A stretch of DNA of 64,000 bases from Shimia aestuarii (lineage in GTDB: Bacteria > Pseudomonadota > Alphaproteobacteria > Rhodobacterales > Rhodobacteraceae). The stretch is taken from the NCBI RefSeq assembly GCF_900114635.1, contig NZ_FOTQ01000002.1, positions 186,001 to 250,000 on the forward strand, given 5' to 3'. Of this stretch, positions 43,812 to 53,569 are shown piece by piece. Below the pieces are notes generated by a model, which did no database searches, was not told the origin of the DNA, and saw nothing but the letters and a program-made list of their open reading frames with translations. Within the stretch, counting starts at the first letter, position 1; the number at the start of each line of letters is the position of its first letter. The position numbers and the translations under genes were made by a program.

Positions 43812-45608
43812 ATGTTTCAAGATTTCAGTGTTTTGGCGCGCCCCGAACAGGGCCCGGCGCGGTTGGATCGGTTGCGGCAGGAGATGCAGGCACAGGGTTT
43901 GCAAGGCTATCTTGTGCCACGCGCCGATGCGCATCAGGGGGAATATGTCGCGCCGCGCGATGACCGGCTTGCGTGGCTGACCGGATTCACCGGGTCAGCC
44001 GGGTTTTGCGTGGTTCTGATGGATCAGGCCGGGGTTTTTGTCGACGGGCGCTATCGCGTGCAGGTGCGCGAACAGGTGGCAGGGTGTTTCACCCCGGTGG
44101 ACTGGCCCGAAACGAAACCGGGCCCGTGGATTTTGCAGGCGCTTGGGACCGGGCGCGTCGGGTTTGATCCGTGGCTCTACACGATCGGCCAGATCGCGGA
44201 ACTGGAAGAGGCCCTGGCGGGTAGCGGGATCACCCTTGTGCCCGGCGACAATCTGATTGACCAAATCTGGGAGGACCAGCCCGGCCCACCAATGGCGCCG
44301 GTTGCGGAGCAGCCGCTTGAGTTTGCCGGCGAGGCCCACAGCGAAAAACGCGCACGGCTTGCAAGTGATCTGTCGGCGGCGGGGCATCGTGCTGCGGTGA
44401 TCACGCTGCCCGACAGCATCGCCTGGCTGCTCAATATCCGGGGCAGAGACATTCCCCGCAATCCGCTGGCGCATGGATTTGCCATTCTGCATGATGATGC
44501 CAGCGTTGATCTATTCATGGCAGATGAAAAACTAGCATCGGTGCGCGGCCATCTCGGCGCGCAAGTGCGCGTGCACGCGCCGGATGCCTTTGTTCCCGGT
44601 CTCCGGGCGCTGCAAGGTCCCGTGCGGCTCGATAAGGTGAGCGCCCCGCTTGCGGTGCACCATGCGCTTGAGGGCGCCGGATGCGAGGTCGCCTTTGGTG
44701 CCGAACCCTGCGTACTGCCAAAGGCGCGTAAGAATGCCGCCGAGATTGCCGGAATGGCCGAGGCCCATTTGCGCGACGGCGCCGCCGTTGTGAATTTCCT
44801 GAGCTGGTTTGACCGCCACGCGCAGGGCGGGATCAGCGAAATCGACGTCGTGACCAAGCTCGAGGAATGTCGGCGCGCCAGCAATGCGTTGCTCGACATC
44901 AGCTTTGACACAATCGCCGGCACCGGACCGCATGGCGCGATCATGCATTACCGGGTCACAAACGAAAGCAACCGTGAGCTGGCCCCCGGAGATCTTCTCG
45001 TGCTGGACAGCGGAGGTCAGTACCAGGACGGTACTACGGATATCACCCGCACCCTGCCTGTCGGAGAGGTAGGCGAGGAAGAGCGCCGTGCCTTTACCCG
45101 TGTACTGCAGGGAATGATCGCCATGTCGCGCCTGCGATGGCCCAAGGGCCTGGCCGGGAGCCACATCGAAGCCATTGGTCGTATGCCCCTGTGGATGGCC
45201 GGACAGGATTTTGATCATGGTCTGGGGCATGGAGTCGGCGCATATCTCTGCGTGCATGAGGGACCGCAGCGTCTCAGCCGGGTCAGCGACGTGCCGTTGG
45301 AACCGGGCATGATCCTGTCCAACGAGCCGGGTTACTACCGCAATGGCGCCTTCGGCATCCGTATCGAGAACCTGATCGTGGTGGAACAGGCCGCCGCGCT
45401 GCCGGGAGGGGATGACCATCGCGACATGTTGTGTTTCCGGACCCTGACCTATGCACCGATTGACCGGCACCTGATCGTCGTCGACATGCTGAGCGCCGAG
45501 GAGCGTGTCTGGATCGACCGCTATCATGAAACGTGCCGTCAGGTTATTGGCCCGCGGCTGGAACCCGACGCGCGTTTGTGGTTGGATGCCGCCACCGCCG
45601 CACTCTGA
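43812..45608 (+). CDS. pepP: Aminopeptidase P family (M24B) Xaa-Pro aminopeptidase
   Basis: The 598-residue length is that of the three-domain eukaryotic-like aminopeptidase P, not the shorter E. coli PepP. The two N-terminal creatinase-like domains span about 1-310. The catalytic domain shows the metal ligands Asp in LLVLDSGGQY and GTTDITRTLP, His in HGVGAYLCVHEGP, and Glu in LSNEPGYY and FGIRIENLIVV. It removes an N-terminal residue preceding proline and uses a dinuclear metal centre. AGAGGGACGAG precedes the ATG. The symbol is by family. Confidence 0.92.
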   Translation: MFQDFSVLARPEQGPARLDRLRQEMQAQGLQGYLVPRADAHQGEYVAPRDDRLAWLTGFTGSAGFCVVLMDQAGVFVDGRYRVQVREQVAGCFTPVDWPETKPGPWILQALGTGRVGFDPWLYTIGQIAELEEALAGSGITLVPGDNLIDQIWEDQPGPPMAPVAEQPLEFAGEAHSEKRARLASDLSAAGHRAAVITLPDSIAWLLNIRGRDIPRNPLAHGFAILHDDASVDLFMADEKLASVRGHLGAQVRVHAPDAFVPGLRALQGPVRLDKVSAPLAVHHALEGAGCEVAFGAEPCVLPKARKNAAEIAGMAEAHLRDGAAVVNFLSWFDRHAQGGISEIDVVTKLEECRRASNALLDISFDTIAGTGPHGAIMHYRVTNESNRELAPGDLLVLDSGGQYQDGTTDITRTLPVGEVGEEERRAFTRVLQGMIAMSRLRWPKGLAGSHIEAIGRMPLWMAGQDFDHGLGHGVGAYLCVHEGPQRLSRVSDVPLEPGMILSNEPGYYRNGAFGIRIENLIVVEQAAALPGGDDHRDMLCFRTLTYAPIDRHLIVVDMLSAEERVWIDRYHETCRQVIGPRLEPDARLWLDAATAAL

Positions 45609-45623
45609 GTGCGCGTGCGCCAA

Positions 45624-45643
45624 TGTGACATGCCCCTGTCACA
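45624..45643 (+). terminator. Hairpin after the aminopeptidase P gene
   Basis: TGTGACA and TGTCACA pair perfectly around a six-base loop 15 bases after the stop. The stem resembles a CRP/FNR-type inverted repeat by chance (TGTGA...TCACA), so a binding site upstream of the DUF427 gene cannot be excluded; no U-run follows. Confidence 0.45.
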
Positions 45644-45685
45644 CGCCGCGCTGATATAAGGGCGGCAAAACGAAGGATAAGACGG

Positions 45686-46030
45686 ATGAACAAGCTGATC
45701 ACCATTCGAAAGGCCGATGGAAAATGGAGCGTTCGCGCGGGCGGCGCAGTTCTGGGCGAAAGCAACAATGCACTGGAACTGAGTGAAGGCGATTTGGAAC
45801 CCGTCATTTATTTCCCGCGCGAGGATATCGCGATGGCTTTCCTTGATACCAGCACGCACCGCACCCATTGCCCGCACAAGGGCGATGCGTCCTATTTCTC
45901 GATTGTCACTAAGAGCCAGACCATCGAAAACGCGGCTTGGAGCTACGAGTCGCCAATTGAAGACGTGGCGCGGATCAAGGATCACGTGGCATTTTACAAA
46001 AGCGACCTGGTCACGGTCGAGCGCATCTGA
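45686..46030 (+). CDS. DUF427 domain protein
   Basis: The 114-residue protein fits the DUF427 family: WSVRAGGAVLGESNNALEL, VIYFPREDIAMAFLDTS, HCPHKGDASYFSI, NAAWSYESPIEDVARIKDHV and a final AFYKSDLVTVE. The fold is a small beta barrel of unknown activity; several members sit with metabolic enzymes. AAGGATAAG precedes the ATG. It converges on the ClC channel gene, with nine bases between the stops. Confidence 0.85.
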   Translation: MNKLITIRKADGKWSVRAGGAVLGESNNALELSEGDLEPVIYFPREDIAMAFLDTSTHRTHCPHKGDASYFSIVTKSQTIENAAWSYESPIEDVARIKDHVAFYKSDLVTVERI

Positions 46031-46039
46031 GCCCGCCTC

Positions 46040-47728
46040 TCAACTATGTTCTTCTGCCGCCGTCGCCGCCAGAGCGCGATTGTAGGCACGCAGGGCATCC
46101 ACATGAAACAGCGCCCCCCAAAGCTCGGGGGGCGCATCCTCACCCGTGAGGGTAACGACCGGAAGAAATGGTGTTCCGGTGGTCTCGAAGATCGGCATCG
46201 CGCTTTCCAATGTGGCATTGCCATCAATATAGGTGCCCTCGGCGATCATCTCCCACAGGCGGTCTTCGGGCGCAGCGCGCGGATGATCCTTGGGCCGCAT
46301 GACCTTGGCCACGCGGAACATGCTCAGGAGATAGGCCTGCGGGCCTGCCGCGACGTGCACATTGCGGCGTTCAAGCTGTGTAAGAAAGAACGAGCGATCC
46401 ACGAGTCGCGAGCCAAGCGCGGTGGAGATCGACACGCTGACCATTACTGCAAGCCCGGTCTGCCAGTCACCGGTCAGCTCGAATACGATCAGGGTTGTCG
46501 AAATCGGTGCGCCAAGCACGGCTGCGGCGACGGCGCCGGTACCCGCCAGTGCGTATAGCGTGATGGTGCCCGACACGTCCGGGAAGACGGCTGTGGCGAT
46601 CATCCCGAAAGCGAGACCAGTCAGCGCGCCAACCATCAGCGAGGGCGAGAACACCCCCCCGCCCATGCGCCCGGCCATGGTGATCGACACCGCGATAACC
46701 TTGAGCACGGCAAAGACAATCGCTTCGTGCAGGACGAGTTGCCCGGTGAGCGCTGCGGAGGTGGTTTCATATCCCACGCCGATGATATGCGGGAACCAGA
46801 TCGCCAGCGCCCCCAAGAGTGCGCCGGACACCGCCGGGCGCAGCCAGCGGGGCATTTTCAAACCGGCCTGCACATGATTGGCCATGTCTTCGGCCCAGAA
46901 GATTGTCCACATCAACGCGACGGCAACGAAACCACACACACCGCCCAGCAGAAGAAAGGCTGGCAGTTCCTGGTAGAATTGCAGCGCCGAGGCCATCGGC
47001 AGGTGGAATTCTGTCACGTCTCCGAATTCCAGACGGTTGATCACCGTCCCGGCGACGCTGGCAATGACGATGGGGGCAAAAGCATGCACGGCGAAATGGC
47101 GCAAAACGACTTCGAGCGCAAATAGAGCTCCAGCTATGGGGGCGTTGAACGACGCCGACACGGCGGCCGCAACGGCGCAGCCCAAGAGATCGCGCCCGGT
47201 GATGCCGTCGGCCTGAATGCGATTGCTGACCCAACTGGCGATCACACCAGCCATGTGCACGACCGGACCTTCGCGCCCGGTCGATCCCCCCGAACTGAGT
47301 GTGATGAGCGAAGCGAGCGCCGAGGCCACCCCTTCGCGCCCCTCGACCCGGCCTTCGTGCAAGGCGGCGCCCTCGATCACGTCCGCAACCGAGCGCACCC
47401 GGCCATCCGGTGTGAAGCGATGCAGGATCAGGCCAACGACCAATCCGCCCATGATCGGGATCAGCAACAACATGTACCACGGCAGGGTGTTGGCGAAACT
47501 GTGCAGGTGGGTCAGGTCATCGGTGCCATAAAGCGTCGATTGCAGCCAAGCGATACCTTTTCGAAATCCAAGCGCGGCAAAGCCCGCCGCGATCCCGATA
47601 ATCAGCGCAATCAGCCAAAACTGAAACTGGCTTGGCCCCTTGTCCAAGAGGATGCGCCAGCCCCCTTTGCAGGTGCTGACCGCCTGTTGCGCGCTTTCTG
47701 ACAGGAAAGATCCGACCGACTTTGCCAT
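46040..47728 (-). CDS. ClC-family chloride channel/transporter with C-terminal CBS region
   Basis: The 562-residue membrane protein has the ClC selectivity motifs: SSGGSTGREGPVVHMAG (GREGP with the gating glutamate, about 160-164) and GGGVFSPSLMVGALTGLA in the second half. About 430 residues of membrane core are followed by a soluble tail (about 470-560; AAPEDRLWEMIAEGTYIDGN) that looks like one CBS pair half. It is either a Cl-/H+ exchanger, as the glutamate suggests, or a channel. It is downstream of recN with a 93-base gap, on the same strand. Confidence 0.9.
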   Translation of the reverse strand: MAKSVGSFLSESAQQAVSTCKGGWRILLDKGPSQFQFWLIALIIGIAAGFAALGFRKGIAWLQSTLYGTDDLTHLHSFANTLPWYMLLLIPIMGGLVVGLILHRFTPDGRVRSVADVIEGAALHEGRVEGREGVASALASLITLSSGGSTGREGPVVHMAGVIASWVSNRIQADGITGRDLLGCAVAAAVSASFNAPIAGALFALEVVLRHFAVHAFAPIVIASVAGTVINRLEFGDVTEFHLPMASALQFYQELPAFLLLGGVCGFVAVALMWTIFWAEDMANHVQAGLKMPRWLRPAVSGALLGALAIWFPHIIGVGYETTSAALTGQLVLHEAIVFAVLKVIAVSITMAGRMGGGVFSPSLMVGALTGLAFGMIATAVFPDVSGTITLYALAGTGAVAAAVLGAPISTTLIVFELTGDWQTGLAVMVSVSISTALGSRLVDRSFFLTQLERRNVHVAAGPQAYLLSMFRVAKVMRPKDHPRAAPEDRLWEMIAEGTYIDGNATLESAMPIFETTGTPFLPVVTLTGEDAPPELWGALFHVDALRAYNRALAATAAEEHS

Positions 47729-47821
47729 GCCGCCCCGACTAGTTGGGTGTTTGTTCCAGATGTAGAGGGAAAGCCTTGGAAAGGCAAAGTGTTAAGGAAT
47801 TTTTCGGCCCGTGGAGCCAGA

Positions 47822-49468
47822 TCAGTCCAGAAGTGCCTTGGCAGCGGCACGGGCTTCGTTGGTGATCGTATCTCCAGACAACATGCGGGCGATCTCGTCC
47901 ACGCGTTCATCCGGAGCGAGCGGGACAACGCGGCTAAGCGTCTGGTTTTCGACGACCTGCTTTTCCACGCGCCAGTGATGTGCCCCGAGGGCAGCGACCT
48001 GCGGTGAATGCGTGACAACCAGCACCTGCCCCTGCCCGGCCAAGGCCGCAAGTCGACGGCCAACCGCGTCGGCAGTCGCCCCGCCGACACCCCGGTCGAT
48101 TTCATCAAAAATCAGGGTCAGCCCGCCCACGTCCTGTGTCAGACAGACCTTAAGTGCCAAAAGGAAGCGACTGAGTTCCCCGCCCGAGGCGATCTTGGCC
48201 AACGGACCGGCAGGTGCGCCCGGATTGGTCGCCACCACGAATTCGACCTGATCACGCCCATCCGGGCCAGCCTCGCCCGGTGCGAGGCGGGTTTCGAATA
48301 CGGCGCGTTCCATCTTGAGCGGCGCCAGCTCGGCCATGACCGCGGCATCAAGCTTGCCCGCCGCATCCCGACGCGCCAAGCTGAGCGTGTCCGCCGCGCC
48401 TTCATACGCCGCCTCGGCTGCGCGCAGGCCTTGTTGCAACGCCGCGATGTTTCCTTCGCCCGCATCCAACGCGGACAGCCGTTCGCGCAGATCCTCGGCA
48501 AAGTCCCCCAATGCATCCGGCGCAACCCCGTGTTTGCGGGCCAGCCCCCGGATCGCAAACAGGCGTTCTTCAACCTGTTCAAGCTCGTGCGGATTGAACT
48601 CGAGCGCCTCAAGGCAGCGTTCAACCCCGTCCGAAGCCTCGGCGAGTTCGTTCATGGCGCGTTCAAGCGCTGCCAACGGCGCCTCCAGATGGCCTTCGGT
48701 CTCGGCCAGTGCCCCTTCAAGCCAGCGCAACGCATCACCCATTGCGCCCTCAGCCCCGTCAAGCCCCAGCGCGGCGTGCGCCCGCCCAACACTTTCACGC
48801 ACCTTTTCGGCGCCCTGCATCATACGTCGGCGGCTATCGAGCTCGGCCTCCTCTCCCGGCTTCGGGTCCAGCGCATCCAGCTCACCAACCGCGTGGCGCA
48901 GGAAATCTTCTTCAGCGCGCGCAGCGGTAAGAGCGGCTTCGGCTTCGGACAGCGCCTTGCGCGCCTTGGCCATTGCCCCCCATGCCCTTCGTGTCGACTC
49001 GCGCGCGGCGTCGGTTCCGGCGAAGCTGTCCAGCAAGGCGCGGTGCCCCCGCGGGTTGAGAAGCCCCCGGTCGTCATGCTGTCCATGCAGTTCAACCAAC
49101 GTTTCGGAAAGCTGCCGCAACACCTCGCCGGAACAGCGCCGATCGTTGACCCAGGCGGTCTTGCGCCCATCCTGACGATTGACGCGCCGCAGGATCAGTT
49201 CGTCTCCGCCGGGCAAACCCGCGTCTTCCAGAATCGCATGGGCCGGATGATCCGAGGGAAGGTCGAACACCGCTACCACTTCGCCTTGTTCGGCACCCGT
49301 GCGCACCAGTTCGGCGCGTCCACGCCACCCGAGAACGAAGCCAAGGCTGTCGAGCAAGATGGATTTGCCGGCCCCGGTTTCCCCGGTCAGCACGTTCAGA
49401 CCCGGTTGGAAGCCAAGCTCCAACCGGTCGATGATCAACATATCCCTGATATCGAGCGTGCGCAGCAT
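47822..49468 (-). CDS. recN: DNA repair protein RecN
   Basis: The 548-residue SMC-like protein has an N-terminal Walker A (LTGETGAGKSILLDSLGFVL, about 29-48), two long coiled-coil arms (about 160-370) and the C-terminal ABC part with LIFDEIDRGVGGATADAVGR and VLVVTHSPQVAALGAHHW. RecN holds DNA ends together in recombinational repair of double-strand breaks. It follows bamD by about 30 bases on the same strand, the usual alphaproteobacterial order lpxC-bamD-recN. Confidence 0.96.
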   Translation of the reverse strand: MLRTLDIRDMLIIDRLELGFQPGLNVLTGETGAGKSILLDSLGFVLGWRGRAELVRTGAEQGEVVAVFDLPSDHPAHAILEDAGLPGGDELILRRVNRQDGRKTAWVNDRRCSGEVLRQLSETLVELHGQHDDRGLLNPRGHRALLDSFAGTDAARESTRRAWGAMAKARKALSEAEAALTAARAEEDFLRHAVGELDALDPKPGEEAELDSRRRMMQGAEKVRESVGRAHAALGLDGAEGAMGDALRWLEGALAETEGHLEAPLAALERAMNELAEASDGVERCLEALEFNPHELEQVEERLFAIRGLARKHGVAPDALGDFAEDLRERLSALDAGEGNIAALQQGLRAAEAAYEGAADTLSLARRDAAGKLDAAVMAELAPLKMERAVFETRLAPGEAGPDGRDQVEFVVATNPGAPAGPLAKIASGGELSRFLLALKVCLTQDVGGLTLIFDEIDRGVGGATADAVGRRLAALAGQGQVLVVTHSPQVAALGAHHWRVEKQVVENQTLSRVVPLAPDERVDEIARMLSGDTITNEARAAAKALLD

Positions 49469-49497
49469 CGCCGCCTACTCCCAGACCCGCAGCCCCG

Positions 49498-50352
49498 TCA
49501 GAGCCACTTGCCCTGAACGGTCTGGCGATACACCTGGTTCAACCAGCTGCTGCCTTCAGCCTTCATTTCGAGCCCCTGCTGTGCCAGCAGGCGATAGCTG
49601 TCCTCGTACCATTCAGTCGACTGGAAGTTGTGACCCAGAATGGCCCCGGCGGTCTGTGCTTCGTTGGTCAGACCAAGTGCGAGATAGGCTTCCACAAGGC
49701 GGTGAAGGGCTTCGGCGGTGTGGGTCGTGGTCTGGAAATCCTCGACAACGACGCGGAACCGCTTGATCGCCGCCGCATAATGATCCCGGCGAAGGTAGTA
49801 ACGCCCGACCTCCATCTCCTTGCTGGCGAGGTGATCAAAAGCAAGGTCGAATTTCAGGATTGCCGAACGGGCATATTCGCTGTCCGGATAAACCTCGATC
49901 ACCTTGCGCAGCTCCTGTAGCGCCTGGAAGGTCAGCCCCTGATCGCGCCCGACCTCGTCAATCTGGTCATAATAGCTCAGCGCCAGAAGGTATTGCGCAT
50001 AGGCCGCATCTTCGTCCGCCGGATAGAAATCAATGTATCGCTGCGCGGCGGCGCGGCTTTCCGGGTACATTTTGTCCTGGTGATAGGAAAACGCCTGCAT
50101 GATCACCGAGCGTTTGGCCCATTCCGAATAGGGATAAAGGCGTTCGATCTCTGAGAAAAAGAAAGCGGCGTCTTCGCCCTTGTTGCGGGCAAGCTCGTAT
50201 TCACCACGCTGATAGATTTGCTCGGCGGTGAACTGTTCCATGGCAACGTCGCCGCGACGGGCTTTCTCTGCCGTAGAGGTGGCACAAGCGGCCAAGGTGG
50301 CGATGGCCAGAACCGACCCGACAAACCGAATGCGCGCCCCGAAGCCTGTCAT
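49498..50352 (-). CDS. bamD: Outer membrane assembly lipoprotein BamD
   Basis: The protein of 284 residues has a lipoprotein signal (MTGFGARIRFVGSVLAIATL then AAC; lipobox LAAC with lipidated Cys at about residue 23) and five tetratricopeptide-like repeats (from EQIYQRGEYELARNKGEDAA onward). It is the essential partner of BamA in inserting beta-barrel proteins in the outer membrane. The frame extends about 65 codons upstream to 50547, but that part runs over the lpxC-bamD gap and lacks a ribosome site; the ATG at 50352 gives the standard length. Confidence 0.94.
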   Translation of the reverse strand: MTGFGARIRFVGSVLAIATLAACATSTAEKARRGDVAMEQFTAEQIYQRGEYELARNKGEDAAFFFSEIERLYPYSEWAKRSVIMQAFSYHQDKMYPESRAAAQRYIDFYPADEDAAYAQYLLALSYYDQIDEVGRDQGLTFQALQELRKVIEVYPDSEYARSAILKFDLAFDHLASKEMEVGRYYLRRDHYAAAIKRFRVVVEDFQTTTHTAEALHRLVEAYLALGLTNEAQTAGAILGHNFQSTEWYEDSYRLLAQQGLEMKAEGSSWLNQVYRQTVQGKWL

Positions 50353-50459
50353 GCTGCTCAACCTCTTGTTCCCCGGCAGGCAAACCCCACCCTTTGACAA
50401 GCTGTTAGCATAGAAAATTCCGGTGCAAAATGACTTTGGAAGGATTTGTACGCCAAGGA

Positions 50460-51383
50460 TCAGGCGACGGCAGGAAATTCCGCCATATGGACACCTGCGC
50501 CCGGCAGGCGGGCGGCCATCTGGTGATCGCACTCGACATAGCGCCAAGCGGAAGGATCGGCAAACAGGACTCGCAGAAGTTCATTGGTCAATGCGTGTCC
50601 GGCCCGTGTTCCAAGGTAACGCCCGAGGATCGGCGCACCTGCAAGTGCGAGATCGCCCAAGGCATCCAGCATCTTGTGACGCACCGGTTCGTCAGCGTAC
50701 CGCAGTCCGCCCGGGCTCAGTACCTTGTCTCCGTCGAACACAACTGCGTTCTCCGCCGGATCGCCGCCAAGCGCGAGACCATTGGCCTGCATCGTTTCGA
50801 CGTCGGCCTGACGGCAGAAAGTGCGGCTGTCGCACAATTCACGTACGAAGCTGCCATTGGCCATGTTCAGCCCCTTGGTCTGCTGGCCGATCGCCGCGTC
50901 AACGAAATCAATGTGGAAATCAATGCGCAACTCGTCCGCCGGAACCAGTTCGGCACGGGCATCGCCCCGTTCGACCGAGATCGGCTTGAGGATTTCGATG
51001 GCACGCACCGGCGTATCCTGCGCGACGACACCAGCCTTGAGAATGGCGCGCACGAATTCTGCAGCACTACCGTCAAGAATTGGCACTTCGGGGCCATCGA
51101 TCTCGATCAGGGCGTTGTGGATGCCGCAGCCTGCAAGCGCAGCCATCAGGTGTTCGATGGTGGCGACCGACACACCGGCGGAATTCACGATCCGTGTGCA
51201 CAGCGGGGTCTGCTCCACCACGTCCCAGCGCGCCGGAATCATGGTGTCGCCCAGAAGAATGTCAGTGCGCTTGAACCAGATGCCATAGTCGGCAGAAGCC
51301 GGGTGAATGACAAGGTGCACCGCCGCGCCCGAATGAAGGCCGGTTCCGGTAAATCGTACAGATGATTTCAGCGTTGCTTGCAC
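50460..51383 (-). CDS. lpxC: UDP-3-O-acyl-N-acetylglucosamine deacetylase
   Basis: The protein of 307 residues has the LpxC zinc site: IEHLMAALAGCGIHNALIEI, DGPEVPILDGSAAEFVRAI and HKMLDALGDLALAG with a later GHALTNELLRVLF. LpxC catalyses the committed step of lipid A synthesis. The frame can be read from a TTG at 51395. The GTG at 51383, six bases after GGGG, gives the usual N-terminus (MQATLKSSVRFTGTGLHSGA) and is preferred. It lies between ftsZ and bamD as in other alphaproteobacteria. Confidence 0.95.
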   Translation of the reverse strand: MQATLKSSVRFTGTGLHSGAAVHLVIHPASADYGIWFKRTDILLGDTMIPARWDVVEQTPLCTRIVNSAGVSVATIEHLMAALAGCGIHNALIEIDGPEVPILDGSAAEFVRAILKAGVVAQDTPVRAIEILKPISVERGDARAELVPADELRIDFHIDFVDAAIGQQTKGLNMANGSFVRELCDSRTFCRQADVETMQANGLALGGDPAENAVVFDGDKVLSPGGLRYADEPVRHKMLDALGDLALAGAPILGRYLGTRAGHALTNELLRVLFADPSAWRYVECDHQMAARLPGAGVHMAEFPAVA

Positions 51384-51543
51384 GGTTTTCCCCAAATGAC
51401 GCGGTGCTCCCCATTGCGCCGCAACCTTGAGGTAATCGTTTCACTTGTGCATCACAATTCAATCTTTGTAACGAACTGAAACATGGCTGAAACAAATCGG
51501 CAAAACACCGCGCACCAGCACTTAGGGCTTTGATAAACATAAC

Positions 51544-51572
51544 AAAAAGGGCCGCCCTGCGGCGACCCTTAC
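51544..51572 (-). terminator. Terminator after ftsZ
   Basis: On the minus strand AAGGGTCGCC and GGCGGCCCTT pair with one mismatch around a four-base loop and run into TTTGTT, 24 bases past the ftsZ stop. A 14-base palindrome (ACAGGATATCCTGT, 51575-51588) lies between. Confidence 0.75.
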
Positions 51573-51593
51573 TAACAGGATATCCTGTGTTTA

Positions 51594-53222
51594 TTAGTTC
51601 GCCTGACGGCGCAGGAAGGCCGGGATTTCAATCCGTTCCTGATCTTCATCGGCCTCGGGCTGGGGCTCGACGGCCTGCATGCTGGGCTGCTGGCGGGCTG
51701 TCTGTGCCCCGCGCGGAGCCGTTTCGCCACCATGGCCAGTCATGCGGTTGATCAGCGAGTTGATGCCAAAGCGGGCACGCTCTTCTGGCTGGGCCTGGCG
51801 GTCCACGGCAACAGGGCGCGCGGGAGCAGCAGCCGGAGCCTTGTCAACGGCAGCCTTGAGGCGTTCGATCATCTGCGGTGTCGGTGTCCCGGCTGCAGGG
51901 CGCTGCGGAGCAACAAAGTCTTGCGCTTCATCCTCATCGACCAGTTCCGGCTCGAACGGCTGTACCGGCGCGGGCTGATATGCAGGCGGCGGCAGGTCAT
52001 CATCCAGGGAGGCCGCCGGGGCATAGGCCGGTGCGGTTTCTTCCTCGAAGATGTCCTCCATCTGATCCTCGGCAGCAGCAGCCTGAGCATCCAGCTCCGA
52101 GAACAGCGACGGTTCCTGGGCATTCTGGGCCACGTAGGCTTCCGGGGTCTCTTCCGCAACAACTTCAGCCGTTTCTTCGACGGTTTCCTGCGAAACCTGC
52201 TGGGTCAGCGGCTGTTTCAGCGAACGGCGCGGGATCGGCATGGGCGATGTCGCTTCGGCGGCGTCGATCCCGGTGGCAACCACGGACACGCGCATGCCGC
52301 CTTCGAGGTTGTTATCCAGGGTCGAGCCAACGATGATGTTGGCATCCGCGTCCACTTCCTCGCGGATGCGGTTGGCCGCTTCGTCCAGTTCGAACAGGGT
52401 CAGGTCGTGACCGCCGGTGATGTTGATCAGCACACCCTTGGCACCACGCAGGCTGATTTCGTCCAGCAGCGGGTTGGCAATGGCTTTCTCAGCCGCCTGG
52501 ATGGCGCGATCTTCGCCCTCAGCCTCGCCCGTGCCCATCATCGCCTTGCCCATCTCGTCCATCACGGCGCGCACATCGGCAAAGTCGAGGTTGATCAGAC
52601 CCGGACGGACCATCAGGTCGGTCACGCCCTTCACACCTTGATAGAGTACGTCATCGGCCATCGAGAACGCTTCGGTGAAAGTGGTCTTTTCGTTGGCAAG
52701 GCGGAACAGGTTCTGGTTTGGAATAATGATCAGCGTGTCGACCATCTTTTGCAGGGTTTCGACCCCCTCTTCCGCCTGACGCATGCGTTTGGCGCCTTCG
52801 AACTGGAAGGGTTTGGTCACGACGCCGACGGTCAGCACGCCGAGCTCACGCGCAGCCTGCGCGATGATCGGCGCGGCGCCGGTTCCGGTGCCGCCGCCCA
52901 TACCGGCGGTGATGAAACACATATGCGCGCCGGCCAAGTGATCGACAATCTGTTCGATGCTTTCCTCGGCAGCAGCGGCCCCGACGCTGGCCCGCGCACC
53001 GGCGCCCAAACCTTCGGTGACTTTTACGCCAAGCTGAATACGGTTGGTCGCATCGCTTTGCTGGAGAGCCTGCGCATCGGTGTTGGCCACGACAAAGTCG
53101 ACGCCATCAAGTTCCTTCGCAATCATGTTGTTGACCGCGTTGCCACCCGCACCGCCTACACCAAATACGGTGATGCGAGGTTTCAGATCCGCCTCTTCGG
53201 GCATCGTCAGATTCAATGTCAT
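51594..53222 (-). CDS. ftsZ: Cell division GTPase FtsZ
   Basis: The 542-residue tubulin homologue has [15 protein letters not shown] at 19-33, the GTP loop [10 protein letters not shown] at 108-117 and the T7 loop region [11 protein letters not shown] near 208-218. A long acidic, proline-rich linker (about 330-520) separates the core from the C-terminal peptide [12 protein letters not shown], which binds FtsA and other partners. Long linkers are usual in alphaproteobacteria. It polymerises into the division ring. A 347-base gap upstream, unlike the overlapped genes before it, suggests an own promoter. Confidence 0.97.
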   Translation of the reverse strand: MTLNLTMPEEADLKPRITVFGVGGAGGNAVNNMIAKELDGVDFVVANTDAQALQQSDATNRIQLGVKVTEGLGAGARASVGAAAAEESIEQIVDHLAGAHMCFITAGMGGGTGTGAAPIIAQAARELGVLTVGVVTKPFQFEGAKRMRQAEEGVETLQKMVDTLIIIPNQNLFRLANEKTTFTEAFSMADDVLYQGVKGVTDLMVRPGLINLDFADVRAVMDEMGKAMMGTGEAEGEDRAIQAAEKAIANPLLDEISLRGAKGVLINITGGHDLTLFELDEAANRIREEVDADANIIVGSTLDNNLEGGMRVSVVATGIDAAEATSPMPIPRRSLKQPLTQQVSQETVEETAEVVAEETPEAYVAQNAQEPSLFSELDAQAAAAEDQMEDIFEEETAPAYAPAASLDDDLPPPAYQPAPVQPFEPELVDEDEAQDFVAPQRPAAGTPTPQMIERLKAAVDKAPAAAPARPVAVDRQAQPEERARFGINSLINRMTGHGGETAPRGAQTARQQPSMQAVEPQPEADEDQERIEIPAFLRRQAN

Positions 53223-53569
53223 AGAACTGTCCGCCTGTTGTTTTACCCGCGTCAGCGGGGGTTATTCTGCCTACTCAACACCCATTATTAACTCTGCTTT
53301 CAGGAATCGTCATCCCCAAAAGGTATTTTCACCACAAAATATGGGTGAAAAAGCAATGATAACGGCGGCATCTTGCCAGTTTTGACAGATTTTGCGGAAA
53401 TCTCGTACCGCGACACAACAAAGAAAAACGGGGGCGCTCTCCACAAGAGGCGCGTCGATGCTTATTTCGTTGTGTCAGGTGCCTACTGCCCGGCTCTCCC
53501 ATCCGTCCTTTTCGGACGCGTTGGTAGAAGATTAGCGCGCCTCGCCGGGCGCGTCACCCCTCAAATTGC
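53223..53569 (-). promoter_or_regulatory. ftsA-ftsZ intergenic region
   Basis: The 347 bases contain no credible gene. I see a hairpin TTTTCACC/GGTGAAAA with a ten-base loop (53326-53351), a second pair of arms GACACAAC (53412-53419) and GTTGTGTC (53469-53476), a bulged GCGC-rich hairpin between them, and a GAATC site at 53304-53308 that would be a CcrM methylation target. The region probably ends ftsA transcription and starts an independent ftsZ transcript. Confidence 0.55.

Noticed and set aside
45624-45643. A CRP/FNR-type binding site
   Set aside because: The TGTGA/TCACA arms fit loosely, but the site is a hairpin right after a stop codon and no promoter context supports regulation; kept only as a hairpin.
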